Part shown: piece after piece, positions 8,160-15,343 of the stretch | How the letters are laid out: every line of letters starts with the position of its first letter | Position numbering within the stretch: the first letter of the stretch is position 1 | Origin: RHKX01 sp963823565 | GTDB taxonomy: Bacteria > Actinomycetota > Thermoleophilia > Solirubrobacterales > 70-9 | Direction of reading: 5' to 3' | Assembly (NCBI GenBank): GCA_963823565.1 | Contig: CAWGLR010000003.1 | Coordinates: 806,001 to 870,000, forward strand | DNA: 64,000 nucleotides | Notes under the pieces: generated by a model | Told to the model about the DNA's origin: nothing | Database searches by the model: none | What the model saw: only the letters and a program-made list of their open reading frames with translations | Program-made: the position numbers and the translations under genes

Positions 8160-8177
8160 CTATTCAGATATTCATAG
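8160..8177 (-). promoter_or_regulatory. Candidate ArsR/SmtB operator
   Basis: CTATTCAGATATTCATAG, an imperfect dyad (CTAT...ATAG) containing repeated ATTCA, lies 24 bp upstream of the repressor ATG. It is strikingly AT-rich in this genome and resembles the ATTCA/TGAAT half-sites known for SmtB/CzrA-type repressors. Confidence 0.55.
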
Positions 8178-8188
8178 CTTAGCCGTCC

Positions 8189-8194
8189 TAGACT
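8189..8194 (+). promoter_or_regulatory. -10 box of a probable leaderless gene
   Basis: TAGACT ends 10 nt before the GTG at 8205, with no ribosome site between. The same arrangement precedes many genes in this window. Confidence 0.55.
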
Positions 8195-8204
8195 CCGTCG
8201 CGCC

Positions 8205-8699
8205 GTGATCGCCTACGACCCTGCCGAGTGGAGCGATCTGTTCGTCGCCACGGCCGGCGCCGGTGCTGCGCTGGCGGGGCTCCTCTTCGTCGCGGTGTCG
8301 ATCAACCTCGAGCGGATCCTCTCGCTGCGTGGAGTGCCGGAGCGGGCGATGCAGACGCTGCTGCTCCTGCTCACCGTCGTGATCGTCTCGATCGCGGGAC
8401 TGATCCCCGGTCAGACGAGCCACGCGCTCGGCATCGAGCTGCTCGTGATCTCGCTGCTGCTGGCCCTGGCGCTCGCCGCCACGCTGGCACCGAGCCTGCC
8501 GCCGGCGGGCTCGCCGCGCCACTGGCTCGTGGGCAGGATCGCCGTCCTCGTCGCCGGGACGCTCCCGCTCCTGATCGGCGGGATCGAGCTGATCGCCGAG
8601 GCGGGAGGGGGCCTCTACTGGGTCGCCGTCGGGATCGTCTTCGCAATCGCGGGCGCGGTGGCCAACGCCTGGGTCCTGCTCGTCGAGATCCTGCGCTGA
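8205..8699 (+). CDS. Four- or five-helix membrane protein, function unknown
   Basis: 164 residues, GTG start, very hydrophobic. Helices appear at about residues 15-33, 50-68, 73-95, 108-130 and 137-160. The N-terminal segment 'AEWSDLFVATAGAGAALAGL' followed by 'FVAVSINLERIL' is a recurring pattern in uncharacterised actinobacterial membrane proteins, but I cannot assign a function. It is divergent from the arsR-CDF operon and has its own -10 box (8189-8194). Confidence 0.7.
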   Translation: MIAYDPAEWSDLFVATAGAGAALAGLLFVAVSINLERILSLRGVPERAMQTLLLLLTVVIVSIAGLIPGQTSHALGIELLVISLLLALALAATLAPSLPPAGSPRHWLVGRIAVLVAGTLPLLIGGIELIAEAGGGLYWVAVGIVFAIAGAVANAWVLLVEILR

Positions 8700-8744
8700 C
8701 GAAGCGGCAGTCAAGACACGCGGGTTGGCAGAATCACCTTTCGC

Positions 8745-9149
8745 ATGCCCGATCCCAGCAAGGCTCCCGATTCGCGAGAGCGCCCTCAGGGCGTGAGCCT
8801 GACCACGGCGCTCTCGCGAATGATGGTCGCGGAGATGAAGGAGTTCTTCGGCAAGGGGCCGGAGTCGGCGAAGTCGTACCTGATCGACGACCTGCTGTTC
8901 ATCGTCATGCGCGGCGGCATCACGACCGCCGAGGACACGCTGATCGAGGCGGGTCAACAGGACGCCGTCCGGGAGTTCCGGCTCAGGTTCGAGGAGGAGA
9001 TGCGGGAGCGGCTGACGGGCCTCGTCGAGGATCTCGTCGGGCGCAAGGTCATCACCTACCACAGCCAGATCCTCTTCGACCCCGAGATCGCGATCGAGAT
9101 CTTCGTCTTCGACTCGCCGCCCGAGGCCGCCGAGACCGCCCGGGGCTAG
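8745..9149 (+). CDS. DUF2294-family protein
   Basis: 134 residues matching the DUF2294 pattern: 'MMVAEMKEFFGKGPESAKSYLIDDLLFIVMRGGIT', then 'EDTLIEAGQQDAVREFR' and 'EDLVGRKVITYHSQILFDPEIAIEIFVFD'. The family is widespread and of unknown biochemical function; some members occur next to transport genes. The start is the ATG at 8745 (MPDPSKAP). It is preceded by a short intergenic stretch after the membrane protein and followed by a fragment of an alpha/beta hydrolase. Confidence 0.8.
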   Translation: MPDPSKAPDSRERPQGVSLTTALSRMMVAEMKEFFGKGPESAKSYLIDDLLFIVMRGGITTAEDTLIEAGQQDAVREFRLRFEEEMRERLTGLVEDLVGRKVITYHSQILFDPEIAIEIFVFDSPPEAAETARG

Positions 9150-9159
9150 GGTCACGGCG

Positions 9160-9345
9160 GTGCCGCCGGAGGACGGGACGAGGGATTCGATCGAGGGAGC
9201 CGCTCCCGTCGCCGGCTGGTCGATGGGCGGCTTCGTCGCCCAGGCCGTCGCCTGCGCGGTGCCGGAGCGCGTCAAGCGCTTGCTGCTGCTCGCCACCGAC
9301 CCGGGAGGGCCGGAGGCCGTGAGCCCCGCCGCGTCGCGGCCCTGA
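9160..9345 (+). pseudogene. Fragment of an alpha/beta hydrolase
   Basis: A 61-codon ORF (GTG) whose centre is unmistakably an alpha/beta-hydrolase nucleophile elbow: 'VAGWSMGGFVAQAVA..VPERVKRLLLLATDPGGPEAV'. The strand and lid before the nucleophile and the Asp/His part after it are absent, and the last residues are unrelated. I read it as a decayed remnant. The following 120 bp up to the P450 gene contain no further coding signal that I can see. Confidence 0.65.
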
Positions 9346-9434
9346 TGCACGCGTTCCTCGCGGAGGCGTAGCGCCCGGGCCGGCATCGGTGTGAGACTGC
9401 GCACACTGAGCCCGCGCCGCGCGCCCTGCGGTCG

Positions 9435-9455
9435 TAAAGTTGGCCAGCCAGCCAA
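9435..9455 (+). promoter_or_regulatory. P450 promoter with overlapping inverted repeat
   Basis: TAAAGT (9435-9440) could be a -10 box. Directly overlapping it is TTGGC-CAGCCA-GCCAA (9440-9455), a dyad with 5-bp arms, and a ribosome site GGAGGAGAG follows. The dyad is a candidate site for a TetR-like repressor; no such regulator is adjacent. Confidence 0.4.
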
Positions 9456-9469
9456 ACCGGAGGAGAGAG

Positions 9470-10732
9470 ATGGCGACCGAAGAGCAGACGAGCACTCCCG
9501 CGAACGCTGCGGAGCCGATCCCCCTCGACGATCTCCTCATCTCCGACCAGGAGCTCTGGGAGGAGGGTCCTCCCTGGCCGCTCTTCCGCCGCCTGCGCTC
9601 GGAGTGCCCCGTCCACTGGAGCGACAAGATCAGCGAGTACCCGGAGGAGGACGGGTTCTGGTCGGTCACCCGCGCCGACGACGTCTACACCGTCAGCCAC
9701 GACTGGCAGACGTACTCCTCGGCCTACGGGATCACCGCGCTGACCAACGCGATCCTGCCGCTGGAGCTGACCCAGGCGATGTTCATCGGCATGGACCCGC
9801 CGAAGCACGACCGGCTCAAGGCGCTCTTCCAGCGCGGCTTCACGCCGAAGCGGATCGCCGAGCACGAGCCCGCGATCCGGGCGATCGCCGACGACGTCCT
9901 CGGCGGCGTCGAGGGCCGCGAGGAGGTCGAGCTCGTCAACGAGGTCGCCCAGCCGTTCGTCTCGCGCGTGATCGGCAGCTTCATGGGGATCCCGGAGGGC
10001 GAGGACGAGGACTGGGCCCGCCTGATGAACTCGATCCTCGCCGCCAACGACCCCGACATCAACCCCGAGGGCCCGGACTCGATCATGGCCCGCGACGTGC
10101 CTGAGGTGTTCGAGCGCTGCTCGAAGCTGATCGCCGAGCGCCGCGAGAACCCGACCGACGACCTGACGAGCGTCCTCGTCCACGCCGAGGTCGACGGCGA
10201 GCGGCTCCAGGAGCACGAGATCGTCATGGGCTTCTTCCTGCTCGTCGCCGCCGGCAACGACAGCACCAAGGCGACCTACTGCTCGGCGATGCGCGCCCTG
10301 ATGGAGGCCCCGGACCAGAAGCGGCAGCTGATCGAGGATCCCTCGCTGGTCCCCGGCGCCGTCGAGGAGGCGCTGCGGATGTTCCCCGCGTTCGCCCACT
10401 TCCGCCGCACGGCGATGAAGGACGTCGAGCTCGGCGGCCAGAAGATCCGCAAGGGCGACAAGGTCGTGCTCTGGTACGTCTCGTCCAACCGCGACGAGTC
10501 GCGCTACGAGGACCCGGACCACTTCGACATCCACCGCAACCCCGAGCACCAGGCGTTCGGAGCAGGCGGCCGCCACTTCTGCCTCGGGACCGCGCTGGCC
10601 CGCCTCGAGCTGCGGGTGCTGATCGAGGAGACCCTGGCGCGCTACCCCGGGATCGAGCTGGCGGGCGAGCCGCGCCACGCGGCCACCCAATTCGTCAACC
10701 AGCTCAAGAGCCTGCCGGTGAAGCTGGCCTAG
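9470..10732 (+). CDS. Cytochrome P450
   Basis: 420 residues from ATG at 9470, chosen because GGAGGAGAG lies just upstream; a TTG at 9440 is rejected. The I-helix oxygen-binding motif is 'LLVAAGNDSTKATY', the K-helix ExxR is 'EEALRMFPAF', and the heme loop 'FGAGGRHFCLGTALARLEL' has the thiolate Cys at residue 371. This is a soluble class I bacterial P450 needing ferredoxin and ferredoxin reductase, neither of which is in the window. The general sequence style ('FIGMDPPKHDRLKALFQRGF') resembles CYP families acting on steroids, terpenoids or fatty acids, but substrate cannot be set. Confidence 0.95.
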   Translation: MATEEQTSTPANAAEPIPLDDLLISDQELWEEGPPWPLFRRLRSECPVHWSDKISEYPEEDGFWSVTRADDVYTVSHDWQTYSSAYGITALTNAILPLELTQAMFIGMDPPKHDRLKALFQRGFTPKRIAEHEPAIRAIADDVLGGVEGREEVELVNEVAQPFVSRVIGSFMGIPEGEDEDWARLMNSILAANDPDINPEGPDSIMARDVPEVFERCSKLIAERRENPTDDLTSVLVHAEVDGERLQEHEIVMGFFLLVAAGNDSTKATYCSAMRALMEAPDQKRQLIEDPSLVPGAVEEALRMFPAFAHFRRTAMKDVELGGQKIRKGDKVVLWYVSSNRDESRYEDPDHFDIHRNPEHQAFGAGGRHFCLGTALARLELRVLIEETLARYPGIELAGEPRHAATQFVNQLKSLPVKLA

Positions 10733-10756
10733 CCGGCCTCGCTCTGGCCCGAGCCC

Positions 10757-11905
10757 TCAGCGGCGCTCCTTGACGTAGCGTCGCCCCTGCTCTCCGACGA
10801 CCTCGATCAGGTTGCCCAGCCCGATGTTGACGTCGGCGAGGTGCAGGCCCCACTGCGGCGTCGGCGACGGGCTGAGCTGACGCGCGCCGTCCACGGGATG
10901 GATCCGCAGCACGTGGGCGCCGTTGGCGCGTTCGCAGCCGCCCGTGTAGTGGTCCTGGGGGGCGAGCCACGGCGTCGGCGCGGTGGGCTGCGGGCCCCCG
11001 TACATGATCTGCAGGCCGATGCCGAGCGTGCCCGGGAACGGCTCGCTGCGCACGAGCGTGTCGAGCCTCGTGCCGTCGCGGCTCAGGCGGGCCGGGCTCG
11101 TGCAGGCGATCTCGAGCTTGCCCGGGTCGACGCCGTGGGTGTCGACGAGCGCGCCGTCGGTCCTGCCGAAGATCGCGTCCGGGGGCGGCGTATCGCCGAA
11201 GGTCGAGAAGGCGACGACGCAGCCCGTCTGGCGCGCCGACCGGCACAGCGGCGTGCGACGGAAGCTGCCGCCGGCGTCCTCGCCCTTGCGGACGGTGACG
11301 TTCCCGCCGAGCAGCAGCGCCGAGACCAGGAGCTTCCGCTGCGCCCGGCTGCGCTCGATCTCGGTCCGCAGCAGCTCGCTCAGAATCCCGGTCCCCTGCG
11401 AGTGGCCGATCAGGACGACGCCGCGGCCGCGGTTGTACCTGCGCAGGTAGGTCCGCCACGCCTCGAGCACGTCCGAGTAGGCCGTCTCCACCGCCTCCGG
11501 GGGCACTCCCTCGGTCGCGTTGATAGCGCTCAGCGTGAGCTGCCGGTAGACCGGCGCGAAGACGCGGCAGCGCTGCGAGAAGCGGGACGCCTGGTACTGG
11601 GCGATCGCCGTCTGTTGGGGGTCGACGTCCTTGTTCGCGTTCGGGCCCTCCTGCTCGCTGACCGTCGGGTAGACGTAGAAGCAGTCGATCTTCGGGCGCC
11701 GCGCGTTCCGCGGCGCGGCGACCCGGCTCGAGCCGTCGGCCCCGTAGACGGTGGTCCGCAGGCTCTCCCGGCACGGGTTCGGCTTCGCCCCGGGCTTGCA
11801 GAGCCACTTCGTCTTCGCGCTCGCGGTGCCGGCACCGGCCAGCAGCAGCGCGGCCGCCGCCGTCACTCCGATCAGGACCCCGAGGGCCCGGCTCCCAAAC
11901 CTCAA
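10757..11905 (-). CDS. Secreted DUF3089 lipase-like protein
   Basis: 382 residues, TTG start with GGAGAGGAG five bases upstream. A signal peptide covers about residues 1-30, ending near 'TASAKTKW'. The mature part matches DUF3089: 'DCFYVYPTVSEQEGPNAN', 'RVFAPVYRQLTL', and the nucleophile elbow 'GVVLIGHSQGTGIL' with Ser in G-H-S-Q-G. The C-terminus has 'QDHYTGGC' and 'WGLHLADVNIGLGNL', with likely catalytic Asp/His. It is an extracellular alpha/beta hydrolase (esterase/lipase type), substrate unknown. The gene is convergent with the P450 gene and divergent from the sigma factor. Confidence 0.85.
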   Translation of the reverse strand: MRFGSRALGVLIGVTAAAALLLAGAGTASAKTKWLCKPGAKPNPCRESLRTTVYGADGSSRVAAPRNARRPKIDCFYVYPTVSEQEGPNANKDVDPQQTAIAQYQASRFSQRCRVFAPVYRQLTLSAINATEGVPPEAVETAYSDVLEAWRTYLRRYNRGRGVVLIGHSQGTGILSELLRTEIERSRAQRKLLVSALLLGGNVTVRKGEDAGGSFRRTPLCRSARQTGCVVAFSTFGDTPPPDAIFGRTDGALVDTHGVDPGKLEIACTSPARLSRDGTRLDTLVRSEPFPGTLGIGLQIMYGGPQPTAPTPWLAPQDHYTGGCERANGAHVLRIHPVDGARQLSPSPTPQWGLHLADVNIGLGNLIEVVGEQGRRYVKERR

Positions 11906-11997
11906 CTCGTCTCCTCTCCGAAGGCCCCGATCCGTGGATGCGAAGGTATCAGCGGGCCCACCTCACGAAGCCGGGCCCCTCGCCGTTGAACAGACCG

Positions 11998-12504
11998 ATG
12001 CCCCGACCGACGCGGCTCCCGCCCTTCCAGACCCTGGTCGACGACCACGCCGCGGCCGTGGCCGCCTACCTCCGCGGGATGCTCGGCGCGACCGACGCCG
12101 AGGACGCGGTGCAGGAGACCTATCTCGCGGCGCTTCGGGCCTACCCGGGCTTCGACGGCGCCCACCCGCGGGCCTGGCTGATGACGATCGCCCGCCGCAA
12201 GGCGGTCGACCTCGCCCGCTCCCGCGCCCGCCGCCCCGACGCGCTCGCCGAGCCCGACGGGCTCCCGGCCGCCGAGGGCGCCGGCCCGCTCGACGGCCTC
12301 GGCGGCTCCGGCCTGTGGAGACGGGTCGCGGCGCTGCCGCCGAAGCAGCGCGAGGCGCTGCTCCTCCGCTTCGGCGCCGACCTGCGCTACCGCGAGATCG
12401 GGATCGCGATGGGGTGCTCGGAGGCCGCCGCGCGGAGGAGCGTCCACGAGGGTCTGACGAAGCTGAGGAAGTCCACGCGAGCGAGAGAGGAGGTCGGAGC
12501 ATGA
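11998..12504 (+). CDS. ECF-type sigma-70 family factor
   Basis: 168 residues from ATG at 11998; the frame is open upstream to 11938, but alignment to the family favours the later start. Region 2 spans about residues 8-75 ('FQTLVDDHAAAVAAYLRGML', 'DAEDAVQETYLAAL', 'PRAWLMTIARRKAVDLARS'). Region 4 spans about 110-160 ('LPPKQREALLLRFG', 'YREIGIAMGCSEAAARRSVHEGL'). No anti-sigma gene is adjacent. Its stop overlaps the start of the methyltransferase gene (ATGA), so the sigma factor and the DNA-repair protein are made together. Confidence 0.9.
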   Translation: MPRPTRLPPFQTLVDDHAAAVAAYLRGMLGATDAEDAVQETYLAALRAYPGFDGAHPRAWLMTIARRKAVDLARSRARRPDALAEPDGLPAAEGAGPLDGLGGSGLWRRVAALPPKQREALLLRFGADLRYREIGIAMGCSEAAARRSVHEGLTKLRKSTRAREEVGA

Positions 12505-13103
12505 GCGCCGAGACCGAGCTGATGGAGTCCGCCGACCGGTCGATCGACGTCGCCGCGCTGACGGCGCGGCTCGCCGCCGCCGCCGAGCCCGAGGGGCTGC
12601 TCGACCTCGCCTACTGCCGCGTCGATTCCCCGTTCGGGGAGCTGCTCGCCGTGGCCACGAGCGAGGGGCTGGTCAAGCTCGGCTATCCCGACGTCCCCGC
12701 CGATCGCCAGCTCGAGGCGCTCGCCGCCACCGTCTCGCCGCGGCTGCTCGAGGCTCCCTCCCGGCTCGACCCGCTGCGGCACGAGCTCGACGAGTACTTC
12801 TCCGGCCGCCGCCGCTCGTTCGGGGTGCCGCTGGACTGGCGGCTGAGCGGCGGGTTCGTGCGCGAGGTCCTCGTCGCGACCGCGGCGATCCCCTACGGGG
12901 AGACGCGGACCTATGCCGAGATGGCGGCGCTCGCCGGCAGCCCCCGCGCGTTCCGCGCGGCGGGCAGCGCCCTCGGCGCCAACCCGATCCCGATCGTCGT
13001 CCCCTGCCACCGCGTCCTGCGGACCGGCGGCGGGCTCGGCGGCTACGGTGGCGGGCTCGACGTCAAGCGCGAGCTGCTGCGGCTCGAGGGCGCGCTGGGC
13101 TGA
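12501..13103 (+). CDS. Methylated-DNA-protein-cysteine methyltransferase
   Basis: 200 residues. The C-terminal two-thirds is a full O6-methylguanine-DNA methyltransferase: 'VLVATAAIPYGETRTYAEMAALAGSP', 'RAAGSALGANPIPIVVPCHRV' with the acceptor Cys at residue 169, then 'LGGYGGGLDVKRELL'. It removes methyl groups from O6 of guanine by suicidal transfer to the Cys. An extra N-terminal segment of about 40 residues ('DRSIDVAALTARLAAAAEPEGLLDLAY') precedes the usual domain. ATG at 12501 overlaps the TGA of the sigma-factor gene, showing translational coupling. Confidence 0.93.
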   Translation: MSAETELMESADRSIDVAALTARLAAAAEPEGLLDLAYCRVDSPFGELLAVATSEGLVKLGYPDVPADRQLEALAATVSPRLLEAPSRLDPLRHELDEYFSGRRRSFGVPLDWRLSGGFVREVLVATAAIPYGETRTYAEMAALAGSPRAFRAAGSALGANPIPIVVPCHRVLRTGGGLGGYGGGLDVKRELLRLEGALG

Positions 13104-13107
13104 GCGC

Positions 13108-14370
13108 TCAGCAGGGGGAGGTCTCGGGGCCGCTGCGCACGACCTCGAACGCCGAGCCGGGGATCTCCTTGAGCTGATTCAGGTTCGCGTCGTCCCAGCG
13201 CCGGTCGGTGGAGCCGCTGATGAACCAGTTCGACCCGTTGTCGGCGACGATCATCCCGTAGCGCTTGAGCGCCGTCGCGATCACCCGGGCGTCGCCGCCG
13301 AAGCCGCCGAGGTCGTAGCCGCCCCGCAGGCGCAGCCGCATCCCCATCGCCGGCAGGTTCGGGTCGCAGGAGTCGGAGGCGTAGTGGGTGGCGGGGGAGA
13401 CGTAGCCGCGGCGCGTCTCCTCGAAGGTCACCCGGATCGCGTGGTCGATCTCCCCCGACTGCACCTCCTCGTAGGTGACGAGCCCCGGGTAGATCGGCAG
13501 CCCCGCCGCGTCGGCCGACGTCCAGCCGTCGGGGCGCTGCCCGGCCAGCGGCGCACCGAGGTCGAACAGGGCGGCGGAGTCGGCGCTCCAGCCGCGCCCG
13601 CGCTCGAAGGCGCGATAGAGCTCGAAGAGGGTGCAGGGCCCGCCCGGGGAGGATGGCTGGCGGACGACGAGCACGTGGCGGTCGCCATCGGCGCGCTTCC
13701 CGCCCTCGACCGGAGCGCCGGGCGGGACGGGGTAGGGCCCCTTGTCGCTCTCGTCGCCGTAGGCGGTGAAGCGGATCGGCACCCCGGGCTGGGCATGAGG
13801 GACGACGACATAGGGGATCCCGTAGTCCGGGTTGGAGCCGAAGTCCGGGTGGAGCTCGGTGCCGCCGGCGGAGTTGATCTCGGCGACGATCTGCGCCGAG
13901 CGCGGGTGAAGCGGCGCGCTCGAGATGTCGCGGTTGAACTCGTCGGACGCCGGGAGGATCGCGCAGCCCGGGTCCGGGTGCGGGCCGTTGAACGGGGCGA
14001 GCAGCGTCGCCGCCCGGCCGGTCCTGCTCCACGGGGAGCAGCGGTTCCCGCGGCAGGCCCGGGCCCGGGCCTGGTAGGCGACGCCGCGGTCGAGCTTCGA
14101 GAAGCGGGCCGGAGCGTGCTTGACCCGCTTGCTCCGCCAGCGGCCGTCGCCCTTGCGGATCTGGACCCGGAAGCCGGACTCGCCCTTCGACCGATCGGCC
14201 CAGCTCAGCGCGATCGACTTGATGGTCACGCGCGTCGCCTGCGGCGCGCCCGGCGCCCGCAGCTTCGCGGCGCCGGCCGGCGCGGCGAGCCCGAGGGCGA
14301 GGACGGCGGCGAGGAGCGGGGCGGCGATCGCGCGGCGCATCTGGTTCAGGATCGGCATCGCATCCGCCAT
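13108..14370 (-). CDS. Secreted protein with fibronectin III-like domain
   Basis: About 420 residues. ATG at 14370 is used; 14340 is an alternative, and both give a signal peptide ending near 'LGLAAPAGAAKLRAP'. After it comes a region like fibronectin type III ('PGAPQATRVTIKSIALSWADRSKGESGFRVQIRK'). The rest has the pattern of a large family of uncharacterised secreted bacterial proteins: 'IYPGLVTYEEVQSGEIDHAIRVT', 'ALKRYGMIVADNGSNWFISG' and 'RRWDDANLNQLKEIPGSAFEVV'. An extracellular carbohydrate or surface role is a guess. It is divergent from ctaG and convergent with the methyltransferase gene (4 bp apart). Confidence 0.72.
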   Translation of the reverse strand: MADAMPILNQMRRAIAAPLLAAVLALGLAAPAGAAKLRAPGAPQATRVTIKSIALSWADRSKGESGFRVQIRKGDGRWRSKRVKHAPARFSKLDRGVAYQARARACRGNRCSPWSRTGRAATLLAPFNGPHPDPGCAILPASDEFNRDISSAPLHPRSAQIVAEINSAGGTELHPDFGSNPDYGIPYVVVPHAQPGVPIRFTAYGDESDKGPYPVPPGAPVEGGKRADGDRHVLVVRQPSSPGGPCTLFELYRAFERGRGWSADSAALFDLGAPLAGQRPDGWTSADAAGLPIYPGLVTYEEVQSGEIDHAIRVTFEETRRGYVSPATHYASDSCDPNLPAMGMRLRLRGGYDLGGFGGDARVIATALKRYGMIVADNGSNWFISGSTDRRWDDANLNQLKEIPGSAFEVVRSGPETSPC

Positions 14371-14412
14371 CTTGAGGGGTCGCGGACGGGGGAGCCGGTG
14401 CCCCGCCCCCGC

Positions 14413-14418
14413 TAGCCT
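14413..14418 (+). promoter_or_regulatory. -10 box for ctaG
   Basis: TAGCCT ends 10 nt before the ATG of ctaG at 14429, with no ribosome site between, so the transcript is probably leaderless. Confidence 0.5.
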
Positions 14419-14428
14419 CATCCCGGCA

Positions 14429-15343
14429 ATGACCCCAGTCGCGGACATCGGCTCCGCGATCGCCGGCTCGCTGCCCTCGCTGGCGATCCTCGTGGCCGCG
14501 ATCGCCTACGCCGTGCGGATCAACACACTCTCGAAGGAGGGCCGCCCGGTGCCGCTCTGGCGCCAGGGGTTCTTCCTTACCGGGCTGATCGTCCTGATGA
14601 TCGCCTACGTCTCGCCGCTCGAGGGGCTGGCGGACGAGCTGCTGACCTACCACATGATCCAGCACCTGCTGATCATGGACGTGGCGGCGCTGTTCTTCGT
14701 CCTCGGCCTGACCGGGCCGGTGATGCAGCCGCTGCTCGCCCGGCGGCCGTTCCGCTGGCTGCGCCACCTCGCCAGCCCGCTGATCGCACTTGCGATCTGG
14801 GCGACGCTGCTCTACGTCTGGCACATCCCCGGCCTCTACGAGGCGGCCACCTTCGACAGCGACTTCGTCCACGCGCTCCAGCACCTCTGCTTCTTCACCG
14901 CCGGCCTCGCGTTCTGGATGTCGCTGCTCGGGCCGCTGCCGAAGCCGGCCTGGTTCAACAGCGCCGCCGCCGCCGGCTTCGTCTTCGGCATCCGGCTGAT
15001 CGGCGCCGTGCTCGCGAACGTCCTGATGTGGTCGGGGTCGGTGATCTACGGCCGCTACGCCGGCGGCGAGGCCGAGCGGGGGATCACCGGGCTCAGCGAC
15101 CAGGGGACGGCGGGCGTCGTGATGATGGCCGAGAGCACGGTGGTCACGCTGGCCGTCCTCACCTGGCTGCTGCTGCAGTGGGCGCGGCGGGACACCGAGC
15201 GCCAGGAGCTGCTCGACCTCGCGCAGGAGCGCGGCTTCGAGCTCGACCCCGAGCGCGCCCAGCGCGCGGTGGCGGCGGGCCAGGGAGCGCGGCTGCGCGA
15301 GCGGATCGAGGCGACGGGCGAACCCACCGGGCAGGCGCGATGA
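14429..15343 (+). CDS. ctaG: CtaG-type cytochrome c oxidase assembly protein
   Basis: 304 residues with about seven membrane helices, matching the caa3-type CtaG family: 'VPLWRQGFFLTGLIVLMIAYVSPLEGLADELLTYHMIQHLLIMD', 'YVWHIPGLYEAA' and 'VHALQHLCFFTAGLAFW'. The conserved His residues (HMIQH, WHIP, LQH) are potential copper ligands, and the family serves copper delivery to cytochrome oxidase. The C-terminal ~45 residues are polar and cytoplasmic. Its TGA overlaps the ATG of the following spermidine-synthase-like gene, so they are coupled. No oxidase subunit gene is in the window. Confidence 0.88.
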   Translation: MTPVADIGSAIAGSLPSLAILVAAIAYAVRINTLSKEGRPVPLWRQGFFLTGLIVLMIAYVSPLEGLADELLTYHMIQHLLIMDVAALFFVLGLTGPVMQPLLARRPFRWLRHLASPLIALAIWATLLYVWHIPGLYEAATFDSDFVHALQHLCFFTAGLAFWMSLLGPLPKPAWFNSAAAAGFVFGIRLIGAVLANVLMWSGSVIYGRYAGGEAERGITGLSDQGTAGVVMMAESTVVTLAVLTWLLLQWARRDTERQELLDLAQERGFELDPERAQRAVAAGQGARLRERIEATGEPTGQAR

